Of a stretch of 64,000 nucleotides of DNA, positions 8,839 to 17,685 are shown piece after piece. The stretch comes from Pseudomonadales bacterium (GTDB lineage: Bacteria; Pseudomonadota; Gammaproteobacteria; Pseudomonadales; Azotimanducaceae): assembly GCA_028281005.1 (NCBI GenBank), contig JANQKS010000118.1, positions 1-64,000 of the forward strand, given 5' to 3'. The notes under the pieces are model-generated. The model had not been told where the DNA came from. It saw nothing but the letters and a program-made list of their open reading frames with translations, and ran no database searches. The position numbers and the translations under genes were made by a program. The first letter of the stretch is position 1; each line of letters begins with the position of its first letter.

Positions 8839-9591
8839 ATGATCGAGGATTTTTCCGACCGCCATCATCCGTTTGAAGGATGCTTTAACTTTCGCGATAT
8901 CGGCGGTTACCAAACCGCGGAAGGCCGCACCGTGCGCTGGGGTCGCTACTATCGCGCCGGGCGTCAGGACCGCATGACCGAAGCGGATTTACAGAAGCTG
9001 GCAGAGCTCGACGTATCGTCACAGATTGATTTGCGCAAAGCCGACGAAATTGCCGACCAGGGGCGCGGGCCATTGGAAAACATGGGTGCCGCTTACCATC
9101 ACATTCCGGTCATCCCCGAAGGTGGTACGGATCAATTGGCGCGTCTGGTTGGCGACACGGGGATTTCCGGCAAACGTTATCTAGGCTACCTAAGTTTTGG
9201 TCCGGATGCCTGGCTGCGTATGTTTGAAATATTCGCCGAAGCGGACCGGCACCCCATTCTCATCCACTGCACCGCCGGCAAAGACCGCACCGGTGTATCC
9301 ACTGCATTCCTGCTTTCAGTGTTGGGCGTGGATCGCGCCTTGATCGAAGCGGACTACATCCTCACCAACCGTGATGTGGAACGCCAAGCCAATTTCATCG
9401 AACAACACGTGGGATTACCCGAAGGCATGGACCGCGAGACCATGATGTTTCACGCGGGGGTGCCGGAGACCGCCATGCGTGATTTTCTTGACGGCTTAGA
9501 CGCACGCTGGGGTGGCCCGCTTAACTTCCTGCGCGAAATTGGCGTTGAAGAGGATACGTTTGACGCGGTACGACACGCGTTCTTGGACTGA
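8839..9591 (+). CDS. Tyrosine-protein phosphatase family protein (Y_phosphatase3-like)
   Basis: A 250-residue protein with the cysteine phosphatase signature HCTAGKDRTG (Cys144, Arg150) and an N-terminal NFRDIGGY motif typical of the bacterial tyrosine/serine phosphatase family PF13350. I chose the ATG at 8839, directly before the conserved region; a GTG at 8779 would add 20 basic residues and lie in the divergent promoter region. It is likely cytoplasmic. Its role here is unclear; in other genomes such phosphatases accompany catabolic genes without a proven link. A long palindrome follows it. Confidence 0.82.
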   Translation: MIEDFSDRHHPFEGCFNFRDIGGYQTAEGRTVRWGRYYRAGRQDRMTEADLQKLAELDVSSQIDLRKADEIADQGRGPLENMGAAYHHIPVIPEGGTDQLARLVGDTGISGKRYLGYLSFGPDAWLRMFEIFAEADRHPILIHCTAGKDRTGVSTAFLLSVLGVDRALIEADYILTNRDVERQANFIEQHVGLPEGMDRETMMFHAGVPETAMRDFLDGLDARWGGPLNFLREIGVEEDTFDAVRHAFLD

Positions 9592-9609
9592 TCTTCAGCG
9601 ATACCGCCC

Positions 9610-9804
9610 GCAGCACCATCCCATCTTTCGCGAGTAGTCGCAACTCAAGCACGGCCATACGCTTGGCTGCGGAACTCGACCTCTTTTTTGCGCTATCGCG
9701 CAAAAAAACCGGGACTCGGGCCAGTCCTCGCCACCCCTGCGGGGACGCTATGGCCGCACTCGAGTTAAACGCTCCAATACTCGCGAAAGATGGGATGGTG
9801 CTGC
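9610..9804. repeat. Long palindromic element (27-bp perfect terminal inverted repeats)
   Basis: A perfect 27-bp inverted repeat (9610-9636 against 9778-9804) flanks an imperfect palindrome. Next inside, AACTC-rich and GGCCAT segments also pair imperfectly. At the centre TTTTTTGCGC and GCGCAAAAAA form a perfect 10-bp stem around a four-base loop near 9688-9711. The whole 195 bases could fold as one cruciform or long hairpin. It holds no credible gene. It could be a small non-autonomous mobile element (MITE-like) or a strong bidirectional terminator between the convergent phosphatase and MoaD-like genes. Confidence 0.8.
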
Positions 9805-9840
9805 GAGCTAGATGGCACCAAGATTCAGTGATTAGTCGGG

Positions 9841-10086
9841 TCAACCACCAGCTAATCGCGGCATCAAAAACACCTCAGCATCAGCGGGAATAGGCTCGCT
9901 CCATTTGTCGCGGAAGATATTGCCGTTAATCGACACCGCGACTCCCTCATCTATGCGATATTGCATCGCCGGGTAGCGATCCACCAGGATATTCATCAGC
10001 TCGCGGATGGTCGCGGCTTCAACCTGAATTGAAGCCGCGCCTCCGACAGCGTCGCGTAAGGTCCCTGATACTTGAACTTCCAGCAT
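9841..10086 (-). CDS. MoaD/ThiS-family ubiquitin-like sulfur carrier
   Basis: An 81-residue beta-grasp protein ending in RLAGG, the exposed Gly-Gly tail that MoaD and ThiS use for adenylation and thiocarboxylate formation. It lies 12 bases after the large molybdenum hydroxylase subunit gene and on the same strand, suggesting a dedicated MoaD-like protein serving molybdopterin synthesis or sulfuration for that enzyme. No MoaE is adjacent. ThiS-type or other sulfur-carrier roles are possible, but the context favours molybdopterin. Confidence 0.78.
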   Translation of the reverse strand: MLEVQVSGTLRDAVGGAASIQVEAATIRELMNILVDRYPAMQYRIDEGVAVSINGNIFRDKWSEPIPADAEVFLMPRLAGG

Positions 10087-10098
10087 CAGGCCTGCGAC

Positions 10099-12354
10099 TT
10101 ACTTCGCCTCGTTTATGGCTTTCAGAATCCGCGGTGGTGACATGGGCGTATGGGTCATACGCACGCCGACCGCGTTGGAAACCGCCGAGGCGATGGCCGC
10201 CAGGGGCGGCACGATGGATGTTTCACCCACGCCACGGATACCGTACGGGTGATTGGGATTGGGGATCTCAAGGATCTTCGTATCAATCATCGGCAGATCC
10301 GAGCACACCGGAATGCGGTAATCGAGGAAACCCGCATTCTGCAGGGTGCCGTCGTCACCGTAGATGTACTCTTCGTTCAACGCCCAACCAATGCCTTGCG
10401 CCGCGGCACCCTGCATCTGGCCTTCCACATAATCCGGGTGAATGGCTTTACCGGCATCCTGTACCACGGTGTAGCGTAAGATTTTGGTGGCGCCGGTTTC
10501 CGGATCCACTTCCACGTCACATATGTGGCTGGCAAATGAAACGCCTGCGCCGTCAGCGACCACTTCGTTGTGACCCGCTATCGGTCCGCCGGTACGCGGG
10601 GAGGCTTTGGCCAATTCCTTGAGGCTCAACGGCGGCAGGTTACTGCCTTTCACGCCTTTGGCGATGGCTTGCCCGTCCTCCCAGGCGACATCGCCAATAT
10701 CAATGTCCCAGGTTTGGGCGGCGCGTGCTTTCAGCTCTTCAACTGCATTACGCGCGGCAAAGATGGTGGCCATGCCGGATGAGAAGGTGCCGCGGCTGCC
10801 TTCGGTGGTGTCGTTATGACCCAGCGAAGTGGTGTCGCCAACGGTGACTTTTACATCTTCGTACGGAATACCCAGCTCTTCCGCGGCGATCATACCCATG
10901 GAGGCACGGGCGCCACCCACATCCACCGTACCCACAGTCAGGTTAACGGTGCCGTCAGTGCCGATGTTCATGTCCACACAGGTTTGCCCGCCGAAGTTGA
11001 ACCAGAAACCGCAGGCCATGCCACGACCTTGGTTTTTGCCCAGGCGTGCGCGCATGTGCGGATGGTTTTTCACCGCGCGTAGGGTAGCGCCGATGCCAAT
11101 GGGGCCGTAAGTAGGGCCATAAGAGGCACGGGTACCTTCTTGTGCGGCGTTTTTCAGGCGGAAGTCCACCGGCGACATGCCCACTTTCTCCGCCATCAGG
11201 TCCATGCAGCTTTCCACACCAAAGGCCGCCATGGGCGCGGACGGGGCGCGGTAAGCGGCCACCTTGGGCCGGTTGACCAAAACGTCGTAGCCGACCGACT
11301 GGCAGTTCTCCAAGTCGTAGCAGGCAAACGCGGTCATCGCCCCCAACATCCCCCAGATACCGGGGAACGCCCCATCTTGATAGCGGATGTGGGCGGTGGC
11401 CGCGGTGATGCGGCCATCCTTGGTAGCGCCAACTTTGATGTCCATGGAAGTGGAAGCGGTGGGCCCGGTTGCGCGGAACACTTCATCACGCGTCATAGTC
11501 ATTTTCACCGGGCGATTACATTTGCGGGATAACGCCAACGCCACCGGTTCAATCCAGACGTGGGTTTTACCGCCAAAACCGCCGCCAATCTCCGAAGAGG
11601 TGACTTTCAGCTTGGCAATGTCCATACCCAACAGATCAGAACAGACGGAGCGGAATGTGAAATGGCCTTGGGTGGTCACCCATAGCTCACCCTGTCCGTC
11701 CGGACCGACGCTGGCCAGGCAAGCGTGGGGCTCGATATAACCCTGGTGGGTTTGTTCGGTTTTGAAACTCTCTTCGACGATGTAATCAGCCGCCGCAAAA
11801 CCGGCCTCTACATCTCCGTGCCCAAAAGTAGACACGTTGGCGATGTTGGTCGACTGCGTTTGATCGTCAGCCTTTTTAATGTGCGGCTGCACGATAGGCG
11901 CGCTGTCTTGCATGGCTGCGTCCACATCGGTGACGTGGGGCAGCTTCTTGTAGCTCACCTTGATCAGTTTCAGCGCCTGCTTCGCGGTTTCCATGTCTGT
12001 CGCCGCTACAGCCGCCACCGCGTGGCCATCGTACAAGGCGCGATCCCGCGCCATACAATTTTCTAAGATGTCGTAGTTACCGCGATTACCGTTGGTGAGG
12101 TCCGGCAGGTCCGCGCTGGTCAACACCGCTTTCACACCCGGCAGTTTTTCCGCCTTGGATGTGTCGATTTTTTTGATTTTTGCGTGGGCGTGAGGTGAAC
12201 GCAGAATCAGCCCCACCAATTGGCCCGGGGCGGTGGCGTCAGCACCATAACGCGCGCGGCCGGTGACTTTGTCGACGCCGTCCGGACGAAGGGTCCGGTT
12301 GCCGATCACCGTAAATTCTTGATCCGTATAACTGGTATCGAAAGCTTCTGCCAC
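10099..12354 (-). CDS. Molybdopterin-binding large subunit of a xanthine dehydrogenase/CO dehydrogenase-family hydroxylase
   Basis: A 751-residue catalytic subunit. Features seen: an N-terminal a/b hammerhead domain (DKVTGRARYGAD), IGGGFGGK near residue 255, the AYRAPSAP active-site loop, and GVGETSIVPP near the C-terminus with the family's catalytic glutamate. The loop lacks the AYxCSFR of form I CO dehydrogenase, so this is a form II/aromatic- or heterocycle-hydroxylase-like enzyme. The start is GTG at 12354 with an AGGAG site eight bases upstream. It forms an operon with the small and medium subunits upstream and the MoaD-like gene downstream. Substrate unknown. Confidence 0.9.
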   Translation of the reverse strand: MAEAFDTSYTDQEFTVIGNRTLRPDGVDKVTGRARYGADATAPGQLVGLILRSPHAHAKIKKIDTSKAEKLPGVKAVLTSADLPDLTNGNRGNYDILENCMARDRALYDGHAVAAVAATDMETAKQALKLIKVSYKKLPHVTDVDAAMQDSAPIVQPHIKKADDQTQSTNIANVSTFGHGDVEAGFAAADYIVEESFKTEQTHQGYIEPHACLASVGPDGQGELWVTTQGHFTFRSVCSDLLGMDIAKLKVTSSEIGGGFGGKTHVWIEPVALALSRKCNRPVKMTMTRDEVFRATGPTASTSMDIKVGATKDGRITAATAHIRYQDGAFPGIWGMLGAMTAFACYDLENCQSVGYDVLVNRPKVAAYRAPSAPMAAFGVESCMDLMAEKVGMSPVDFRLKNAAQEGTRASYGPTYGPIGIGATLRAVKNHPHMRARLGKNQGRGMACGFWFNFGGQTCVDMNIGTDGTVNLTVGTVDVGGARASMGMIAAEELGIPYEDVKVTVGDTTSLGHNDTTEGSRGTFSSGMATIFAARNAVEELKARAAQTWDIDIGDVAWEDGQAIAKGVKGSNLPPLSLKELAKASPRTGGPIAGHNEVVADGAGVSFASHICDVEVDPETGATKILRYTVVQDAGKAIHPDYVEGQMQGAAAQGIGWALNEEYIYGDDGTLQNAGFLDYRIPVCSDLPMIDTKILEIPNPNHPYGIRGVGETSIVPPLAAIASAVSNAVGVRMTHTPMSPPRILKAINEAK

Positions 12355-12409
12355 TTCGATGTCTCCTATAAGTTGTTTGCTACGAGTCTGTTTACTTAAT
12401 TACTGACGT

Positions 12410-12922
12410 CTACTTGCGTTTCTTGGTTTTGGCTTTTGTTTTTTTCGCTTCGCGAGCCAAGTCTTTGGCTGCGGCGCCAACCGCGCGTACGATCTTGTCG
12501 TAGCCGGTGCAGCGACACAAATTACCCGCCAAGGCATAACGAATTTCTTCTTCGCTGGGATTTGGGTTGTTGTCTAACAAAGCTTTCGACGCAACCAGAA
12601 ATCCAGGTGTGCAAATGCCGCACTGCAGCGCAGCGTGGCTGATAAACTGCTCTTGCAAGGGGTGTAACTCACCATCGCGCGCCAATCCTTCGACGGTACC
12701 AATCTCACGCCCTTGCGCTTCGGCCCCGAGGACCAGACAAGAACACACCAGCTGCCCGTCGATGGTGACGCTGCAGGCACCGCAATCACCGGTGCCGCAG
12801 CCTTCTTTGGCGCCGGTCAGACCGAGTCGATCACGCAGCACATCTAGCAACGTCTCACCCGCCGGGCAGACAAACTCGACGGCGTCGCCGTTTACAGTGG
12901 TTGATACGTGTACACCAGACAT
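12410..12922 (-). CDS. [2Fe-2S] small subunit of the molybdenum hydroxylase
   Basis: A 170-residue iron-sulfur subunit with two clusters. The plant-ferredoxin-type site is C42xxxxC47xxC50...C62, and the second, four-helix site is CGIC...CRCTGY. This is the standard CoxS/XdhC-type small subunit. It has a strongly basic Lys-rich C-terminal tail, which is less usual. The ATG overlaps the stop of the FAD-subunit gene by one base (12922), so translation is coupled. It passes electrons from the Mo site to FAD. Confidence 0.92.
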   Translation of the reverse strand: MSGVHVSTTVNGDAVEFVCPAGETLLDVLRDRLGLTGAKEGCGTGDCGACSVTIDGQLVCSCLVLGAEAQGREIGTVEGLARDGELHPLQEQFISHAALQCGICTPGFLVASKALLDNNPNPSEEEIRYALAGNLCRCTGYDKIVRAVGAAAKDLAREAKKTKAKTKKRK

Positions 12923-13782
12923 TATTTACCTCCCGCACGTTGGTATGCGATTTTTGCTGCTCGTTTAGCCAACACACCGGCTACCTGGGTACGGAATTCG
13001 ACCGTGCCGCGCTTGTCGTCAATGGGGTTGCAGGCCGCCTCGCAGGTTTTGGCCAGTTTTTCTAAGGCGGCATCGTCGAGCTTTGTCCCAACAATGGCGC
13101 GCGCCGCCGCGGGTACCAAGACCACGGTCGGTGCAACCGCGCCTAGGGCAACTCGAGCTTTTTTCACCACTCCCCCCGCGCCGAGGGTGAGATTGACACC
13201 GGCACTACATACCGCAATGTCCATCTCCGTGCGCGGAATGAAACGCAAATAAGCATCACCGGAACGTGCTTCGGGTTTGGGCAGCTTGATGGCTTCAACC
13301 AGCTCACCCTTTTTCAGGGAAGTAGCACCCGGTCCGGTAACAATTTTTTCAACCGGTACAGTACGCTTACCTTTCGGGCCCACCACCACAGCTTTGGCGC
13401 GAGCGGCGACCATGGCCGGCACACTGTCCGCGGCAGGAGATGCATTACACAAGTTACCTGCCATGGTGCAACGGCCTTGGATTTGATCCGAGCCAATCAA
13501 CATGGCTGCCTCCACAACCCCCGGCCAGGCTTTACCCAGGCCTTTGTCCCTACCCACGCTGGCACACGAGACCCCAGCGCCGATGGTAAAACCGGAGGCG
13601 GTTTTTTGAATGCTTTGGGTGGCAGGGATACGCTTGATATCCACCACCAAGTCAGGCTCGATAAACCCACCTTTCATACGCACAAGTAAATCTGTGCCGC
13701 CGGCCAGCAAATGTGCTGCGCCTTTTTCTTTGGCCAATAACTTGGCCGCTTCTTTAGTTGTTGTTGGTGCTTCGTATCTCAA
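12922..13782 (-). CDS. FAD-binding medium subunit of the molybdenum hydroxylase
   Basis: A 286-residue CoxM-type subunit. LLAGGTDLLVRMK (about residues 24-36) and TIGAGVSCASV are the FAD pyrophosphate-binding motifs, and GSDQIQGRCTMAGNLCNASPAAD matches the family's second FAD/cluster-facing loop. The start is a TTG at 13782, supported by a strong ribosome binding site (AAGGGGGAG) six bases upstream. It is the first gene of the four-gene unit with the small and large subunits and the MoaD-like protein. Confidence 0.9.
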   Translation of the reverse strand: MRYEAPTTTKEAAKLLAKEKGAAHLLAGGTDLLVRMKGGFIEPDLVVDIKRIPATQSIQKTASGFTIGAGVSCASVGRDKGLGKAWPGVVEAAMLIGSDQIQGRCTMAGNLCNASPAADSVPAMVAARAKAVVVGPKGKRTVPVEKIVTGPGATSLKKGELVEAIKLPKPEARSGDAYLRFIPRTEMDIAVCSAGVNLTLGAGGVVKKARVALGAVAPTVVLVPAAARAIVGTKLDDAALEKLAKTCEAACNPIDDKRGTVEFRTQVAGVLAKRAAKIAYQRAGGK

Positions 13783-13906
13783 GCCACTCCCCCCTTGCAG
13801 TTATTCTTGATGCATAAACACTAAGCGATGGTACATGAAAAGTAGACGGCGGAAACAGGGGTAACGCAACGACAGCTCCCCCTGGTCCGACAGCGCCTGT
13901 TATCAC

Positions 13907-15739
13907 TCAGGTCAGCGTCATCCCCTCCAGGTCGCCACCGTCGCGCCATGTCTTTAACAAGGCATTAAACGCATTGATGCCGGGCGCATACGGTGAGTTT
14001 TGCATGTTGGCGCTGCCCTGGCCCTCGCGGTTGTAATAACCGGGCGTACACTCTTCTAAAAAGGCCGTCGCCCCTGTACCGGCCATGGCAACAATTTGCT
14101 GTACCCACGCGTCCTCCGCCTCGGCGGTGGGTTCGATGGTGCGTTTACCGCGTTGTTGCACCTCCTGGATGATGTAGGCCACATGCTGGGCTTGATCATC
14201 AAACATGGCGGTCATGTTGGGCGACAAACCATTTTGATTGATGCCAATGGTGAACCAATTGGGAAAACCGTGACTGCTTAAGCCGTGCAAGGTCCGAAAG
14301 CCATCCCCCCAGTGGTCGTAGAGCGATTCGCCGTTACGCCCCACGGTATCAAAATCCACACGCCGGTGGGCTGAGGTGGTGATCTCAAAGCCGGTGGCGT
14401 AGATGATGCAGTCCACCTCGTACTCCTGGCCGTTGGCGACCACACCTTTCTCGGTAATACGCTCAACCCCCTTGGCTGCCGAGACATCCACCAGTTCCAC
14501 GTTGGGACGGTTAAACGTATCCAGGTACCCATCGTTGAAGGTGGGGCGTTTACAGAACTGTCGGTACCAGGGTTTCAGCTTATCCGCGGTATCGTCTTGC
14601 GCAACGGTGTCATCCACCCGACCGCGGATCTCGTTCATTTTCTGAAAATCCGCAATTTCGGAACGCAACATGATCTCTTCCATGTCCAGCGCACCGTCGT
14701 CGGGTTTGCGGTTCATCAGAGAGATGCCGATGCGCCGGGCGATGTCCGTCCAACCATCCGCCACCAGATCTTCGGTAAGATTTTCGCCTGCCAACACCGC
14801 GGCAAAGTTTTCTCGCCGTGCACGCTGCCAACCGGAATCCTGACTGTTATACCAATCTTCGTCGGTGGGCTTGTTACCGCGCAGGTCCACCGAAGACGGC
14901 GTGCGTTGGAACACATAAAGCTGCTCAGCATGCTCCCCTAAAAAAGGCACACACTGAATGGCCGTCGCCCCCGTCCCGATAATGGCGACGCGCTTGTCGC
15001 TGAGCTTGGTTAAGCCACCGTTGTGATCGCCGCCGGTGTAGGCGTAATCCCAACGCGAGGTGTGGAAGGTATGACCTTTAAAATCCTGGATGCCGGGGAT
15101 ACCGGGTAGCTTGGGCCGGTTGGCAGGGCCGGTGGCTTGAATGACAAACTGCGCGCGGATGTTGTCATTGCGATGGGTCGAGACCTGCCAGTACTGACCG
15201 TCTTCGTCCCATTCCACCCCGGTAACCCGGGTTTGAAACAAGGCGCTGTCGTAGAGGTCAAAGTAATCACCAATACGCTGGGTATGTTCATAAATCTCCG
15301 GCGCAAAAGAGTATTTCTCCTTCGGCATGTAACCGGTTTCTTCCAACAACGGTAGGTAACAATAGGACTCGATGTCACACTGCGCACCGGGGTAGCGGTT
15401 CCAATACCAGGTGCCGCCAAAGTCACCGCCGGATTCGATGATGCGAAAGTTGGTGATGCCACGTTCTTTCAAACGCGCTGCGGTCATGAGGCCGCTAAAA
15501 CCCGCACCTATCACCACCACGTCAAGGTCAACGTCTAACGGCGCGCGCTCAAAGTCCGGGTCAGCGTAGGGGTCATCATCCGCGTAGCGGGCAAATTCTT
15601 CAGCCGCCTCGACATACTGGCTTTCACCATCGTCACGCAGGCGCTTATCGCGCTCCGCCTTGTATTTGGCGCGTAACACTTCCGGATCAAAGTCCAGGTC
15701 CGGAAATAGATTGTGTAACCGTTCGCGTTCACTACTCAT
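13907..15739 (-). CDS. Type I Baeyer-Villiger monooxygenase (FAD/NADPH)
   Basis: A 610-residue flavoprotein. GAGFSGLM near residue 78 binds FAD, and GTGATAIQ near 255 binds NADPH. Between them is the complete Baeyer-Villiger fingerprint FxGxxxHxxxWD (Phe220, Gly222, His226, Trp230, Asp231). GTWYWNRYPGAQCD is also typical. The enzyme inserts oxygen beside a ketone, giving an ester or lactone. An N-terminal extension of about 70 residues precedes the first Rossmann fold, as in the longer steroid- or acetophenone-type enzymes. It overlaps the upstream GST gene by four bases (15736-15739), so the two are co-translated. Confidence 0.92.
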   Translation of the reverse strand: MSSERERLHNLFPDLDFDPEVLRAKYKAERDKRLRDDGESQYVEAAEEFARYADDDPYADPDFERAPLDVDLDVVVIGAGFSGLMTAARLKERGITNFRIIESGGDFGGTWYWNRYPGAQCDIESYCYLPLLEETGYMPKEKYSFAPEIYEHTQRIGDYFDLYDSALFQTRVTGVEWDEDGQYWQVSTHRNDNIRAQFVIQATGPANRPKLPGIPGIQDFKGHTFHTSRWDYAYTGGDHNGGLTKLSDKRVAIIGTGATAIQCVPFLGEHAEQLYVFQRTPSSVDLRGNKPTDEDWYNSQDSGWQRARRENFAAVLAGENLTEDLVADGWTDIARRIGISLMNRKPDDGALDMEEIMLRSEIADFQKMNEIRGRVDDTVAQDDTADKLKPWYRQFCKRPTFNDGYLDTFNRPNVELVDVSAAKGVERITEKGVVANGQEYEVDCIIYATGFEITTSAHRRVDFDTVGRNGESLYDHWGDGFRTLHGLSSHGFPNWFTIGINQNGLSPNMTAMFDDQAQHVAYIIQEVQQRGKRTIEPTAEAEDAWVQQIVAMAGTGATAFLEECTPGYYNREGQGSANMQNSPYAPGINAFNALLKTWRDGGDLEGMTLT

Positions 15740-16416
15740 GATGCATCTCCTGTGAGGCCGGGTGGCATGGCGGCCTGTTCCGTTTGTAATCGTTTGCTCA
15801 GCAGTTCACTGCTGTAAGCTCCCTCCAAGTATCCGGCTAATTTTGGATGCTCAGCCGGGTCCACGTCAAAATCACCGTAACGCGCCTGGACAAAACAGGT
15901 GACCACGGCAATGTCAGCAATCGACAAGCTGTCCCCCACCAGGTAACCCGCGGCCGGCACCACCGTTTCCAGATAATTTAGGCATTCGGGCATCAGGTTA
16001 TCCAGGATGTTCTGCACCGCGGCGGCATCGGTGGGTTCGTTTAACATGTTAGGTTTGAGGAGACGTTCCCGAAACAAGCCGGCACAAGCTTCCACCAGCT
16101 TAGAATCCGCAAACTCTTCCAACCAGCAGGCTTGGGCTTCCAACTTGGCGTCCGCCGGGTACAGCGGGTTGTCCGGCGCGATGCGCTCCAGATAGCGGCA
16201 AATCACGCTGGTATCGGGTATGGTGAAGCCATCGTGTTCGAGCACAGGTATTTTGCCTAACGGGCTAATGGCGCGGAACTCCGCAGATGGATCACCCGGG
16301 AAGGTCGGGACGTTCTCATATTCCAGCCCTTTGTAATCTAACGCCAGCAGTGCTTTGCGCGCGAAAGGCGACAGCGGTACGCCGTATAGCTTTAACATGG
16401 TCTCTGCTCCGCTCAT
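15736..16416 (-). CDS. Glutathione S-transferase family protein (first)
   Basis: A 226-residue GST. The thioredoxin-like N-domain starts at MLKLYGVPLSPFARKALLAL, with a Ser/Pro active-site region, the cis-Pro motif KIPVLEHDG and the glutathione-binding DTSVICRYL (SNAIL-type) segment; an all-helical C-domain follows. The start could be the ATG at 16416 or the one at 16398 nearest the fold. It overlaps the monooxygenase gene by four bases and is divergent from the permease gene with only 33 bases between them. It may detoxify or isomerise a product of the oxygenase. Confidence 0.86.
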   Translation of the reverse strand: MSGAETMLKLYGVPLSPFARKALLALDYKGLEYENVPTFPGDPSAEFRAISPLGKIPVLEHDGFTIPDTSVICRYLERIAPDNPLYPADAKLEAQACWLEEFADSKLVEACAGLFRERLLKPNMLNEPTDAAAVQNILDNLMPECLNYLETVVPAAGYLVGDSLSIADIAVVTCFVQARYGDFDVDPAEHPKLAGYLEGAYSSELLSKRLQTEQAAMPPGLTGDAS

Positions 16417-16449
16417 TGCAGGTTTCGAATAGGGGGTACAATCCTACAC

Positions 16450-17685
16450 ATGCCAGCATCTACTTACACTCGCCTGTCGATCATGATGTTCCTGCAGTTT
16501 TTTGTGTGGGGCGCGTGGTTTGTGACCCTGGGCACATACCTCAGCAACATCGGCTTTTCCGGCACCGACATTGCTTCAGCCTTTTTAACCAATAACATCG
16601 GCGCCATCATTGCGCCTTTTTTCGCCGGTATGATTGCCGACCGTTTTTTCGCTTCGCAGAAAGTATCCGGAGTGATGCATCTATTTGGCGCAGTGGTGTT
16701 GTACTACGTCACCACGTTGCAGGGTACCGGTGAGATCATCTTCTGGCTGCTGATCTACAACGCGGCTTATATGTCGACCTTGGCGCTAGCCAACAGCATC
16801 AGCTTTGCGCAGATGAGCGATCCGGATCTGCAGTTTCCCAAGGTTAGGGTGTGGGGCACGATCGGCTGGATTGTCGCCGGTTTGACGATCAGCTTAATCC
16901 TGGCGACCCAAGTCGCAAATGTAGAAGCTACCAATGTACCCATGACCATGGCCGCGGTGTTTTCCGCGGTGTTGGGGCTGTACTGTTTTACCTTGCCGAA
17001 CACCCCACCGCCCGGCAAAGGCAAACAAGTCAGCATAAAAGATGTGTTAGGGGTTGAAGCGCTGGCGTTGTTTAAGGAGCGGGCGTTCACCATCTTCGCC
17101 GCCAGCTCCATGCTCATCTGTGTGCCTTTGGCGTTCTACTACAGCTTCGCCAATTTGTACCTCAACGAAATTGGCATGCAAGGCGCTGCCGGTAAGATGA
17201 CCATGGGGCAAATGTCCGAAGCCCTGTTTTTGTTGGCGATGCCGTTCTTCTTTCGTCGCCTCGGGGTGAAATGGATGCTGATGGTTGGCATGCTGGCCTG
17301 GGTGGTGCGCTACGTATTTTTCGCCTACGGCTCCATGGACCTGGTCGGGTTGCTTTATCTCGGCATCCTGTTGCACGGGATCTGCTACGACTTCTTCTTC
17401 GTTACCGGCCAGATATACGTTGACCGCAAAGCCACTGAAGCCACCCGCGCCAGTGCACAGGGTTTGATCACCCTGCTCACTTACGGTCTGGGTATGGCCA
17501 TCGGTACCTACATCGCCGGGGTAATTGTCGACGCTTACGCTACCCCTGAGGGTTACAACTGGCAAAACATCTGGCTCATACCGGCGGTATTCGCCGCTGT
17601 GGTCGCGGGCTTGTTTGCCGTCACTTTTAAAGACGCATCCGCGGATGACACCGCGGCAGCAGCCAAACGGGAGGCCTACTCATGA
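16450..17685 (+). CDS. MFS transporter, nucleoside:H+ symporter (NupG-like) family
   Basis: A 411-residue permease with about 12 hydrophobic segments. The N-terminus (FLQFFVWGAWFVTLGTYL) and GMIADRFFASQKV are characteristic of the NupG/XapB-type family. In gene clusters like this one (TIM-barrel epimerase, DUF1080), such permeases often import glycosides or sugars rather than nucleosides; here that is inference from context. It overlaps the next gene by four bases (17682-17685), so it heads a three-gene unit. Confidence 0.85.
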   Translation: MPASTYTRLSIMMFLQFFVWGAWFVTLGTYLSNIGFSGTDIASAFLTNNIGAIIAPFFAGMIADRFFASQKVSGVMHLFGAVVLYYVTTLQGTGEIIFWLLIYNAAYMSTLALANSISFAQMSDPDLQFPKVRVWGTIGWIVAGLTISLILATQVANVEATNVPMTMAAVFSAVLGLYCFTLPNTPPPGKGKQVSIKDVLGVEALALFKERAFTIFAASSMLICVPLAFYYSFANLYLNEIGMQGAAGKMTMGQMSEALFLLAMPFFFRRLGVKWMLMVGMLAWVVRYVFFAYGSMDLVGLLYLGILLHGICYDFFFVTGQIYVDRKATEATRASAQGLITLLTYGLGMAIGTYIAGVIVDAYATPEGYNWQNIWLIPAVFAAVVAGLFAVTFKDASADDTAAAAKREAYS

